64,000 nt of DNA from Limnephilus marmoratus (taxonomy: Eukaryota; Arthropoda; Insecta; Trichoptera; Limnephilidae), in assembly GCA_917880885.1 (NCBI GenBank), contig OU862908.1, forward strand, positions 50,241,819 to 50,305,818. The letters run 5' to 3'. Made by a program: the position numbers and the translations under genes. Of the stretch, positions 33,534 to 43,713 are shown piece after piece. Under the pieces are notes generated by a model. That model was given only the letters and a program-made list of their open reading frames with translations. It was not told the DNA's origin and made no database searches. Numbering within the stretch: position 1 is the first letter of the stretch; each line of letters opens with the position of its first letter.

Positions 33534-33559
33534 CGTTCAAAATCCGGCTCGAAGGACCA
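33534..33559 (-). promoter_or_regulatory. BEL-A primer-binding site, tRNA-Tyr type
   Basis: Directly inside the 5' LTR, the element strand reads TGGTCCTTCGAGCCGGAT. This complements the CCA-bearing 3' end of insect tRNA-Tyr (from memory of its CCTTCGA acceptor stem). The match appears to continue into the T arm, about 25 bases in all and longer than the usual 18. Confidence 0.65.
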
Positions 33560-33796
33560 TGTTAGGGGGTTTTTTAGTCTTTAATTACATTAAAAGACAC
33601 TTTCTTATCTTTTTGAGTCATTTATTTACAAAACAACACATTTTAAAATAATTTTGACCGTTTTTCAATACGATCTTTTGTTCTCTAACAAAATATGACA
33701 GCAACTAAAAATCAAACAAGAAACAACAGCATTCTTTTTTTAAATAACTATCACCTCGTAATGAATTCAAAATATCAATTAATTCAGTTCTTAACA
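33560..33796 (-). repeat. BEL-A 5' LTR
   Basis: 237 bp, starting TG and ending CA on the element strand. Only one difference from the other LTR was found (GTAATG here, GAAATG there). Confidence 0.9.
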
Positions 33797-34886
33797 GAGT
33801 CAATTAATTCAGTTCTTAGTCTAAAATCTGATTTGAAAATGACATATTTCTGGCTTTCTCTGGTAATGCCCCCTTAAAGTTGTGTAAAACATCCACAATA
33901 GAATTTTCATTAAAGAATGTAATAAATTTGTAAAATACTACGCTTCCTGTTTTAAGTCGTGATTTTCCTTAATTATAATTTGCAAGTCATTTCAAATTTA
34001 ACAATTTAAAATTATGTTCGTAAATATCATTTCGTACCATCTGTTATAAATATTAAATATACGCTATATCGCAGAAGACCCAAAAAAATAACCTTCACAA
34101 AAAACTTCGAACAAAATGAAGTTATTGACACATCGTACTAAAGTAAAATTATTTAGAAGCATTGTAAATTCAGCTTTGCTTTCAATGAGTAGTTTTTTTT
34201 CAATTCAAATGGTATAAACGTGATACCCCATGAGGATATCCATTTTTTTTATGAAAGGTTGGGTTCTTGTAGTAAGAATAGGTACTTGATATTTAATTTA
34301 AAAAATATGTAAAACGCTTCGTTGAACACATCATTTGTATTCAAACTATTTTTTTTCTAAATTGAAAACGCTGATATTTTTTTTTCAAATTGACCTGCCT
34401 TTGAATATTACTGCATTGTTTTTATTTGCTGCAACATTGATAATGCGAACTATTGTCATTCATATAATGCAGTCTCCATTTGTGTAGCACGTAAAGATGT
34501 ACAACGCACCTCGTGATACACAATAGAGATACACATTTGTGCATTATATAGTAGCCGAGAGTTGAGACTGCACCGGATGCTATTTAATGATGTCCACGCT
34601 CTCAGAGGGAGAGTAAACTCTGGCATTTAGTAGTGACATTCATAACTATTACAATTGTTGTACACATCGTAGAAATACAAACTGGACATTACAGTATACT
34701 GTTGGCGCAGAAAAAAATCAATAAACAGTTGACTATATAAAAAAAAATTACCGATTGATGCAGACATGATATGCGTAGGTATTTATATTGTGAAGTTCGT
34801 TTTCTTTTTTAATGTGAATACTGGACAAGAGTTCCAACTGCTCCCGTCTGGAGCCAGTCAGACTATGGCATCCCTAATGTTGTGAG

Positions 34887-35989
34887 CAGAGGCGGATTTA
34901 GAGGTCCAGAAGTAGAATATTATTTAAAATAAATTATGCAACTAATGTTAATTTATTTGATATACGCTGATATTATCAATGTTCATTTGTAGGCACCTCG
35001 AAATTTTTACTAGGCGACATAGTGCCATCTCGTTTAATGTATGGTGCGTCAAGAGATAGAAGATATGATATTGGGACATTTGATAAATTGACCTAGTCAA
35101 TCATGGTTGCGTGGGAAAGAAAGTTTCCACTTGAGACGTTGGGTGTCATTACTCGCCGCTACCCGCTATCTCCCAGTGTACTTTCAAATAAATTAGAATA
35201 ATACTAGTTGTTTTGATTGCATAATCATCATCATCATCATCATTATCATTATCATCATCATTATCATTACATAGTATAAAATGAAGTCGCTCAAAACGTA
35301 TGTGCGCGTTAATCTTTTAAACTACGCAACGGATTTTCATACGGTTTTCACCAATAGATAGAGTAATTGAAGAGGAATGTTTATATGTATAATACATGTA
35401 AATTATATTAGACAAAAGCCGAGAAATTCAAAGAAAACATATTTTTGTGCGATTTAAAACGGCTGGCGGGCCGTACTATAGTCACTTTTGAAATTCGTTC
35501 TACAGAAGAAATTGGAAAATAGATATCCTAGAGTAAGTAGGTATTTGATTTTCCCTTTTCAATTATCCAGTGTTGCATTGCAAGCATTGTATAATTAGTG
35601 GCGATCGCTCGAATTGTATTACATAGTATAAAATGAAGTCGCTCAAAATGTATGTGCGCATAGATCTTTTAAACTACGAAACAGATGTTCATGCGGTTTT
35701 TACCAATAGATAGAGTGATTCAAGGGGAAGGTTTATATGTATAATACATGCTTATTATAGTAGAGAAAAGCCGAGAAATTTAAATAAGTATTCAATTCAG
35801 GCAGCGGGCAGCGGGCAGCTGGCAAGCGGGTGGTGTGGATTTTATAAATGCTGGGTAATGGCGTTGTGTTTCGTTAGCCACAGCAACGTGTGGCCGGGTC
35901 TGCTAGTATTTAATAATATTATGTTTTATGGTCATCTTATAATTTTGGGAGGTCATTGACTACTTGACCTGATAGAAAGACCGCCACTG
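34887..35989. mobile_element. Non-autonomous hAT element (copy A) with an 8-bp TSD
   Basis: Ends CAGAGGCGG and CCGCCACTG are inverted repeats (CAGNGGCGG type). Both are flanked by GTTGTGAG (34879-34886, 35990-35997). The SINE-S copy at 4.2 kb has a single uninterrupted CTCACAAC. Without the nested Helitron the hAT is about 460 bp and has no coding. Confidence 0.85.
35264..35906 (+). mobile_element. Helitron H1 (non-autonomous), inside the hAT
   Basis: It begins TCATTACATAG after an A and ends CTAG before a T. GCCACA-GCAACG-TGTGGC forms a 6-bp hairpin ending about 11 bases from the end. These are the Helitron hallmarks (5' TC, 3' hairpin and CTRR, A|T target, no TSD). A second 5'-like start (ATTACATAGTATAAAATGAAG) lies internally at about 35618. 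Confidence 0.8.
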
Positions 35990-36182
35990 GTTGTGAGGCT
36001 GAAGGTGGTGGGGAGGGAAGGAGATATAGAAGAGGAAGGTGGCGAAGTACCTGGCTATTCAGATCTGGTTACCAAACACGGTTAAAGCCATTTAAAGCAA
36101 CGTTTCAATTTGGCACTGAGAGCATCTTCCACTGTGAAATGTCCCGCAAATATACAATGTATTATTTTTTAATTAGTTTATT

Positions 36183-36702
36183 TCATTACATAGTATAAAA
36201 TGAAGTCGCTCAAAACGTATGTGCGCGTTAATCTTTTAAACTACGCAACGGATTTTCATACGGTTTTCACCAATAGATAGAGTGATTGAAGAGCCGAGAA
36301 ATTTAAATATGTATTCAATTCAGGCAGCGGGCAGCGGGCAGCTGGCAAGCGGGTGGTGTGGATTTTATAAAGGCTGGGTAATGGCGTTGTGTTTCGTTAG
36401 CCACAGCAACGTGTGGCCGGGTCTGCTAGTATTGAATAATATTATGTTTTATGGTCATCTTATAATTTTGGGAGGTCATTGACTACTTGACCTGATAGAA
36501 AGACCGCCACTGGTTGTGAGGCTGAAGGTGGTGGGGAGAGAAGGAGATATAGAAGAGGAAGGTGGCGAAGTACCTGGCTATTCAGATCTGGTTACCAAAC
36601 ACGGTTAAAGCCATTTAAAGCAACGTTTCAATTTGGCACTGAGAGCATCTTCCACTGTGAAATGTCCCGCAAATATACAATGTATTATTTTTTAATTAGT
36701 TT
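36183..36702. repeat. Local duplication with a short Helitron (H2, 36183-36429), hAT end and SINE body
   Basis: The Helitron 5' end follows SINE sequence directly and jumps after AGTGATTGAAGAG to the Helitron 3' half ending CTAG at 36429. The hAT right end and SINE body are then repeated. The base before TC is T rather than A, so this is a recombination product, not a fresh insertion. This unit matches copy B better than the adjacent unit does. Confidence 0.65.
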
Positions 36703-37049
36703 ATTTTGAAATAACAAATAATCAAATAATATTCATGTGCGCATTTGCGAATTTAACCCGCGACCTTCGGTTTGCTAGTCAAGAGCCAAACTCCTTGACT
36801 ATGGAGGCCGTCATTTCCGCTGTTTTACTGCGATCACATAGTCTGCATAAATACGTACGATACGATATGATTTTACCACACCTAGCCAGGAGCACTCCTG
36901 TCCCGGTGAGGCCAGGCACCGATTTGTTTAGGACTGGAACACATGCTCAGGAGATAGAAAGGAGGTTGGAGTTTAATCGACCGGTATACGTGTACATGGC
37001 AACCCAATAAGCCAATATTGGAATATAGGATGGTCAGGAATAAAGGAAA

Positions 37050-37450
37050 TGTCTGAGCTTTGGTTTTTGTTTCTCGCCTTTCGCTTATTTGCTTTCGGTT
37101 TCTTCTCGCTTCCAGCTTATTGCTTCCCGCTTTCATCTTCCCGTTTCCAGCTTTCCGCGAATATAGATGTATTTTTTGGTTGTTTCTCGTTTCCAGCTTC
37201 CCGTTATTTTATGTTTTCCGCCACACGCTTCTTCCCTCCCGTTTCGCGTAGCTTCGTGCGTTCCGCTTCCACAAATTATTGCTTCCTATTTTGGTTCCGC
37301 TACTTCTTACTTCCTGTTTCGTGCTTCCCACTTAGCGTTTCCAGCTTCCAACAGCTTCTCACTTCCTACTTTTCCAGCTTCCCGCATTCCGCTTCCGCAG
37401 CTTTTCGTTTTCTGCTTCTTGCTTTTCAGTATCCGCTTCCCGCTGTGTTC
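37050..37450. repeat. Degenerate pyrimidine-rich simple repeat
   Basis: Irregular repeats of a 9-10 base TTCCCGCTTC / TTCCAGCTTC unit cover about 400 bases. All six frames are partly open as a result. The Ser/Phe/Leu-rich frames (for example 37049-37573) are artefacts of the repeat. Confidence 0.75.
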
Positions 37451-37850
37451 CCATCGGGAGAAAATTCTTCCGTGATTGGAAATTCCCTTCCCCGCCACAT
37501 GTCCACAGTATTTGATCTTCGTTCATGGGTGTTTTTTTGTTTCCTTGTTGAAAAAAGTACAAAAGTGTTTTAATGCTCTCAGAGGTTTGAAAAGTTTGAA
37601 AACTGAATCTATTAAAATACGTATTCTGACAAAGCTTTAGCCCAATTGAATGTAATAAAACAAGGTTATTCACAAAAACACCAAGACAAAACGGTTATTC
37701 ACAAAAAACACGTCAAGCCGTGACTATTCTTGGAAATAAAATCCACATAGTCTGCATAAATACGAACAAAATAATAAATGAAAAAATATCTTATAATATA
37801 ATTACGTTAACCTTACGGCCTACGCACTTTGTACTTTATGTTTTGACATC
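37451..37850. other. No gene seen
   Basis: One phrase, ACATAGTCTGCATAAATACG (37743-37762), is shared with the right end of the duplication at 36838-36857 and 42768-42787. Otherwise nothing is recognised. Confidence 0.45.
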
Positions 37851-38027
37851 TGTAGTTTTACCACAACCGTCCCTTCCTCAGGGCTGTAACCGTACTGGAT
37901 GTAATATTGTGTAGTTTTACCACAACCGTCTCTTCCTCTGGGCTGTAACCGTACTGGAAGTAATATTGTGTAGTTTTACCACAACCGTCTCTTCCTCAGG
38001 GCTGTAACCGTACTGGAAGTAATATTG
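37851..38027. repeat. Tandem repeat, three units of 59 bp
   Basis: The units start TGTAGTTTTACCACAACCGT at 37851, 37910 and 37969 and differ at a few bases. Confidence 0.9.
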
Positions 38028-38261
38028 ATTTATTTATCTACCCCTAAAAAGGTACGTGTTTATAGAGTTCTTGTTTTTTTATATTGTAGTATTTTTTTAA
38101 ATACGTGCATTGTAATGCTATTAGGTAGGTACCTACACGCACTGGTAAACTTTATGTATAAGAAACTATTAGAGGTTGTCTATAAAAATAAATTCGCATG
38201 CATGAACACATTATATAAGAATAGATAATAAACATTGACAACCTTATGATAATCAAACATT

Positions 38262-38600
38262 ACGGGGCCTGTGTCATCTTTGGGGATGCTGTGTGGAAGT
38301 CCTTTTAAAGGAAAGGATGGAGAGGTAGTTCCGGGAAGGAATAGGGTATTAGATGTGAGTAGGAATCTAGGGGTCAGTGTGTCCAGGAGTGATGAACGTA
38401 TGAAACTATCCCTCTCCCTGCGGTCCAAGGTAATGAGTCGGGAGAGTCCGGCTGGAGAGGTCAAAGAGTCTCCTTCAACCGGCGTCTCCCGATCCGGCCC
38501 GCCACATAGTTGGTGGGCATATGCACCCGCTGCCAAGACTTGAATAAACCACACCTCATGAACCCGGGCACCCCTGCTAAGTCACAAAATGTACCTATAC
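38262..38600 (+). repeat. RepY copy
   Basis: It shares TCATCTTTGGGGATGCTGTG at the left and ATGAACCCGGG..ACCCCTGCTAA at the right with 6715-6880. An additional middle part of about 200 bases is absent from the 6.7 kb copy. Confidence 0.65.
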
Positions 38601-39390
38601 TCGCTTCCCAAGGTAAAAAAATATTTGATATTGAAAAAATGCTTTGCCGCTTTAAATTGATTTAAAATTTGGATTGCATTGAAACTGCTGTTATTTTGTT
38701 GTTAGTTATTCACGAAGTTTCAAGAATCTGCGCGCTTAAACGATAAAATGTTAAAACAATATTTTCAAGTTCAATTATACAAAGTAAACAATGAATTATT
38801 AAACTTTAAGAAAGCTCTAAAACTAAAGGCGGATAGTGCCAGAAAAGTTTGCCAGTTTCTCGTCGTATTTTCTATACGATACGAGTAAAACAGCAAAAAC
38901 AAATTACACTAATTAATATGGATATGGAGCAACTTCCAGAGATGGAATCACCACGAGACGACAAATTACCACTATTTGTACCACAAACTGACTTGGCGTC
39001 AAGTCACGACGTTGGGTGGATTCTTAATTAATTTATGGTGATCCACTTTTCAATTAATACAGCTTTTCGTTTACACCCCGAATTCGAATTCTGTGGACGC
39101 CTGGTAACGAGATTGACGATAATATTACATTTTAGGTAAGACACCCACACATATATATATATACATATATATAGTATCATAAACTTACGAATACCGACAG
39201 TAACTACACGACAAAATACACTATTCTACTGTAGCATTCATAAGCGGAACTAAATTGCCCACTCTCCAATACAACGATTTCACACTATGGGAAATCAGTA
39301 CTTAAGTGATATTGACATATTTGACATAACTTGGCGAAATTTGTTGATCTTTTAAAAAACTTATTATTCCAAAACTATTCCTAAACCTAT
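38601..39390. other. No gene recognised; one short acidic frame
   Basis: An ATG at 38918 opens 37 codons (to 39031), Asp/Glu/Pro-rich, without a known motif or splice-site context that I can support. A (TA)n tract lies at 39153-39175. Confidence 0.35.
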
Positions 39391-39563
39391 CTGTTTTTCT
39401 GAAAACCCTGTATTTTTGTATTTTTATGACTTGTGTGCTTTTTTATTAAATTTTATTTTTATTATTCTGTATATGTTAAATAATCTGTCATGAATCATTT
39501 GTACTACCAAAATGTAAAAGCCCATTGGGCGTTAAATAAATAAATAAAAATAAATAAATAAAT
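39391..39563 (+). repeat. 3' end fragment of a non-LTR element
   Basis: A T-rich stretch ends AAAGCCCATTGGGCGTTAAAT followed by (AAAT)n to 39563. This resembles the tail of J2 at 3895-3912. Only the extreme 3' end is present. Confidence 0.55.
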
Positions 39564-39566
39564 AGT

Positions 39567-39610
39567 GTATTAAGGGATGTAGGTACTTGATTTGCTTTAA
39601 CCAATGTATA
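39567..39610. repeat. Fragment of the 44.9 kb foldback MITE
   Basis: GTATTAAGGGATGTAGGTAC and CTTTAACCAATG resemble the left arm at 44860-44895. The fragment is short and diverged. Confidence 0.4.
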
Positions 39611-41344
39611 GGTTTATGGGCTACTTACTTGTACCATTACTCTATAAAGGTAGTGGGATTATCAGAAATAATAACACTTTTAGTAAATGCTTATTGTGTT
39701 TATTAACGTATCACAAAAAAACTTAAATCTACTGCGACATAAATCAGATTTTTCAAGAAACTTAAACAAACGTGCAGTCGGTCTAGGCACCGTGACGACA
39801 ATAGAGAACTCCAGTCCAATTTTTTTTTTTTTATGAATTTTTAACCTTCTAACTTAAATAACTGCATTTTTATTTTTATTTTTAGAGTTAGTTTCAATAA
39901 ATAATTGTCAAAGTTTTAACTTTTCAAGTTCCTCCGAAAACCACCGTATGTCTGGTGAATCGTGTGACGTCATCACTCCTGAAAAATTACTATAGAATCG
40001 GGCAATCAGCTGATCAACTACCACCATTTTGAATTCGGTTGTTCGAAGTATTCTTCCTAGAAGAAGCATAACTATTTTTTTTGTGCAGTAATTTTTGAAT
40101 ATTTTCAATAATAGAGATAAACTAATAAGAGATACCTTTATTTCTGAAACATTATTTAGACCTAAATAATGTTTCAATAAACACACCAACTAAATCTTTA
40201 CGAACAGTATGTAAATAAACGCATAAATTAATACGATGGCTTGTGTCATGTCATACATTCCCATACAATGACACGTAGAACAGTGATGTCACCACTAAAA
40301 TTTCAAAAATACCAACTTGACGGCGTATTTTTACGACCCGATTAAAAATGGACTTTTTAATATTTTTTTAAAAACTCTGCGTCTAATATCATTATCATTA
40401 CATAGTATAAAATGAAGTCGCTCAAAACGTATGTGCGCGTTAATCTTTTAAACTACGCAACGGATTTTCATACGGTTATAAATATTAAATTATATGTTAT
40501 GTTATAAATATTAAATATACGCTATATCGCAGAAGACCCAAAAAAATAACCTTCACAAAAAACTTCGAACAAAATGAAGTTATTGACACATCGTACTAAA
40601 GTAAAATTATTTAGAAGCATTGTAAATTCAGCTTTGCTTTCAATGAGTAGTTTTTTTTCAATTCAAATGGTATAAACGTGATACCCCATGAGGATATCCA
40701 TTTTTTTTATGAAAGGTTGGGTTCTTGTAGTAAGAATAGGTACTTGATATTTAATTTAAAAAATATGTAAAACGCTTCGTTGAACACATCATTTGTATTC
40801 AAACTATTTTTTTTCTAAATTGAAAACGCTGATATTTTTTTTTCAAATTGACCTGCCTTTGAATATTACTGCATTGTTTTTATTTGCTGCAACATTGATA
40901 ATGCGAACTATTGTCATTCATATAATGCAGTCTCCATTTGTGTAGCACGTAAAGATGTACAACGCACCTCGTGATACACAATAGAGATACACATTTGTGC
41001 ATTATATAGTAGCCGAGAGTTGAGACTGCACCGGATGCTATTTAATGATGTCCACGCTCTCAGAGGGAGAGTAAACTCTGGCATTTAGTAGTGACATTCA
41101 TAACTATTACAATTGTTGTACACATCGTAGAAATACAAACTGGACATTACAGTATACTGTTGGCGCAGAAAAAAATCAATAAACAGTTGACTATATAAAA
41201 AAAAATTACCGATTGATGCAGACATGATATGCGTAGGTATTTATATTGTGAAGTTCGTTTTCTTTTTTAATGTGAATACTGGACAAGAGTTCCAACTGCT
41301 CCCGTCTGGAGCCAGTCAGACTATGGCATCCCTAATGTTGTGAG

Positions 41345-42441
41345 CAGAGGCGGATTTAGAGGTCCAGAAGTAGAATATTATTTAAAATAAATTATGCAAC
41401 TAATGTTAATTTATTTGATATACGCTGATATTATCAATGTTCATTTGTAGGCACCTCGAAATTTTTACTAGGCGACATAGTGCCATCTCGTTTAATGTAT
41501 GGTGCGTCAAGAGATAGAAGATATGATATTGGGACATTTGATAAATTGACCTAGTCAATCATGGTTGCGTGGGAAAGAAAGTTTCCACTTGAGACGTTGG
41601 GTGTCATTACTCGCCGCTACCCGCTATCTCCCAGTGTACTTTCAAATAAATTAGAATAATACTAGTTGTTTTGATTGCATAATCATCATCATCATCATCA
41701 TTATCATTATCATCATCATTACATAGTATAAAATGAAGTCGCTCAAAACGTATGTGCGCGTTAATCTTTTAAACTACGCAACGGATTTTCATACGGTTTT
41801 CACCAATAGATAGAGTGATTGAAGAGGAATGTTTATATGTATAATACATGTAAATTATATTAGACAAAAGCCGAGAAATTCAAAGAAAACATATTTTTGT
41901 GCGATTTAAAACGGCTGGCGGGCCGTACTATAGTCACTTTTGAAATTCGTTCTACAGAAGAAATTGGAAAATAGATATCCTAGAGTAAGTAGGTATTTGA
42001 TTTTCCCTTTTCAATTATCCAGTGTTGCATTGCAAGCATTGTATAATTAGTGGCGATCGCTCGAATTGTATTACATAGTATAAAATGAAGTCGCTCAAAA
42101 TGTATGTGCGCATAGATCTTTTAAACTACGAAACAGATGTTCATGCGGTTTTTACCAATAGATACAGTGATTCAAGGGGAAGGTTTATATGTATAATACA
42201 TGCTTATTATAGTAGAGAAAAGCCGAGAAATTTAAATAAGTATTCAATTCAGGCAGCGGGCAGCGGGCAGCTGGCAAGCGGGTGGTGTGGATTTTATAAA
42301 GGCTGGGTAATGGCGTTGTGTTTCGTTAGCCACAGCAACGTGTGGCCGGGTCTGCTAGTATTGAATAATATTATGTTTTATGGTCATCTTATAATTTTGG
42401 GAGGTCATTGACTACTTGACCTGATAGAAAGACCGCCACTG
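41345..42441. mobile_element. Non-autonomous hAT element (copy B)
   Basis: Ends CAGAGGCGG and CCGCCACTG with GTTGTGAG on both sides (41337-41344, 42442-42449), as in copy A. It contains Helitron H3. Confidence 0.85.
41716..42358 (+). mobile_element. Helitron H3, inside hAT copy B
   Basis: TCATTACATAG after A at 41716; hairpin and CTAG at 42358 before T. 643 bp, as H1. The left flank is an (ATC)n microsatellite, shorter here than in copy A. Confidence 0.8.
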
Positions 42442-43639
42442 GTTGTGAGGCTGAAGGTGGTGGGGAGAGAAGGAGATATAGAAGAGGAAGGTGGCGAAGT
42501 ACCTGGCTATTCAGATCTGGTTACCAAACACGGTTAAAGCCATTTAAAGCAACGTTTCAATTTGGCACTGAGAGCATCTTCCACTGTGAAATGTCCCGCA
42601 AATATACAATGTATTATTTTTTAATTAGTTTATTTTGAAATAACAAATAATCAAATAATATTCATTTGCGCATTTGCGAATTTGAACCCGCGACCTTCGG
42701 TTTGCTAGTCAAGAGCCAAACTCCTTGACTATGGAGGCCGTCATTTCCGCTGTTTTACTGCGATCACATAGTCTGCATAAATACGTACGATACGATATGT
42801 TTTCACCAATAGATAGAATGATTGAAGAGGAATGTTTATATGTATAATACATGTAAATTATATGAGACAAAAGCCGAGAAATTCAAAGAAAACATATTTT
42901 TGTGCGATTTAAAACGGCTGGCGGGCCGTACTATAGTCACTTTTGAAATTCGTTCTACAGAAGAAATTGGAAAATAGATATCCTAGAGTAAGTAGGTATT
43001 TGATTTTCCCTTTTCAATTATCCAGTGTTGCATTGCAAGCATTGTATAATTAGTGGCGATCGCTCGAATTGTATTACATAGGATAAAATGAAGTCGCTCA
43101 AAATGTATGTGCGCATAGATCTTTTAAACTACGAAACAGATGTTCATGCGGTTTTCACCAATAGATAAAGTGATTCAAGGGGAAGGTTTATATGTATAAT
43201 ACATGCTTATTATAGTAGAGAAAAGCCGAGAAATTTAAATAAGTATTCAATTCAGGCAGCGGGCAGCGGGCAGCTGGCAAGCGGGTGGTGTGGATTTTAT
43301 AAAGGCTGGGTAATGGCGTTGTATTTCGTTAGCCACAGCAACGTGTGGCCGGGTCTGCTAGTTATTAAATAAAACTTACATATTCAGAATCAGCGTTTGT
43401 TGGTCTATACTCTATACGAACATATTTTTTTAAAGCCATAATATTTTTCACTGGAGTTCCTTATTGCGGTTTTTATAACGTCAATAGTTCCATATACGAG
43501 TAAATAAAATCATTCTTAAAATGATTGTTTCCAATAAAAAGAGTAGTTGCCTATAATATGGAAAAAAATAGTTGATGATAGAATTGTTAATTCAAAAATT
43601 TGAAATAAGAGAATGACTAATATGACGGTTTGACAGAAG

Positions 43640-43713
43640 GTAGCAATGGCGAAATTGGTGAACGCATGTTCTGGAAAAACGAGGGGTTCTGGGTTCGAGT
43701 CCCAGTTGCGACC
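43640..43713 (+). repeat. tRNA-like pseudogene or SINE head
   Basis: The A box TGGCGAAATTGG and a perfect T arm (CTGGG-TTCGAGT-CCCAG) are present. The acceptor pairs GTAGCAA with TTGCGAC at 6 of 7 positions. The anticodon stem is weak and the loop CTGGAAA would give anticodon GGA with a short variable loop, which does not fit a serine tRNA. A T-rich tract follows. Probably not a functional tRNA. Confidence 0.5.

Larger units (their letters stand above)
19903..33796 (-). mobile_element. BEL-A: full-length BEL/Pao LTR retrotransposon, minus strand
   Basis: Two 237-bp LTRs (TGTTA...TAACA) differ at one base as I read them and are bounded by a 5-bp GAGTC TSD. The internal order on the minus strand is PBS, gag with zinc knuckles, aspartic protease, RT, RNase H, integrase. 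Protease-RT-RNaseH-IN order and the RT type fit BEL/Pao. Pao-B (7.25 kb) splits the integrase. Without Pao-B it is about 6.6 kb. Many frame breaks make it defective. Confidence 0.85.
19247..33877. mobile_element. R2: TTAA-flanked MITE split by the BEL-A element
   Basis: The left part (19247-19902) and right part (33797-33877) together match R1. TTAA bounds both ends (19247-19250, 33874-33877). The break is flanked by GAGTC (19898-19902 and 33797-33801), the BEL-A TSD. R1 reads through this point (GAAGAGTCAATACG), giving the empty site. Confidence 0.65.
34801..36812 (-). repeat. SINE-S copy A, split by a hAT
   Basis: On the minus strand the tRNA-like head (36812-36745: GACGGCC..., GACTAGCAAACCGAAGGTCG, GGGTTAAATTCG) leads into the body. 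The body is broken at CTCACAAC by the hAT at 34887-35989 and ends near 34801. The body part between the hAT and the head is present twice because of the local duplication. Confidence 0.7.
34047..36868. repeat. Segmental duplication copy A
   Basis: From GTTATAAATATTAAATATAC to ACGATACGATATG this is almost identical to 40497-42799 (copy B), including every nested insertion boundary. Only scattered single-base differences were seen. Copy A has an extra internal repeat (36183-36702) that copy B lacks. No TIRs or TSD were found at its ends. Confidence 0.8.
41260..42742 (-). repeat. SINE-S copy B, split by a hAT
   Basis: Same structure as copy A. The tRNA-like head, with GGGTTCAAATTCG as B box, lies at 42670-42742. 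The B box is better preserved here than in copy A (GGGTTAAATTCG). Confidence 0.7.
40497..42799. repeat. Segmental duplication copy B
   Basis: Near-identical to copy A (34047-36868) apart from the extra unit in A. A partial second GTTATAAATATTAAAT precedes it at 40475-40490. It lies inside the outer Helitron with at most a 2-base TT duplication at the junctions. Confidence 0.8.
40395..43361 (+). mobile_element. Outer Helitron containing the copy B segment
   Basis: The 5' end TCATTACATAG lies at 40395 after an A. Helitron sequence runs to CATACGGTT at 40477, then a 2.3-kb insertion intervenes. It resumes at TTTTCACCAATAG (42800) and ends with the GCCACA/TGTGGC hairpin and CTAG at 43361 before a T. 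The intact joint CATACGGTTTTCACCAATAG is seen in H1 and H3. Confidence 0.75.
39805..43460 (-). mobile_element. RepX (minus-strand copy), split by a Helitron
   Basis: The outer ends GAGAACTCCAG (39804-39814) and CTGGAGTTCC (43451-43460) are inverted repeats. The parts 39805-40394 and 43362-43460 together align with the plus-strand copy at 52144-53838, minus that copy's hAT. The Helitron break falls between A and T, and the 52.2 kb copy gives the unoccupied site. No transposase is seen. Confidence 0.65.

Noticed and set aside
36282..36482. Conserved small protein, also read at 42085-42411
   Set aside because: The frame is conserved only because the Helitron and hAT segment is duplicated.
37049..37573. 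Phe/Ser-rich membrane protein
   Set aside because: It arises from a degenerate TTCCCGCTTC repeat, with several frames open at once.
39908..40189. A 93-codon minus-strand gene
   Set aside because: It lies within RepX; the plus copy at 52-53.8 kb does not preserve the frame.
43640..43713. Functional serine tRNA
   Set aside because: Short variable loop, weak anticodon stem and an acceptor mismatch; SINE head or pseudogene is more likely.
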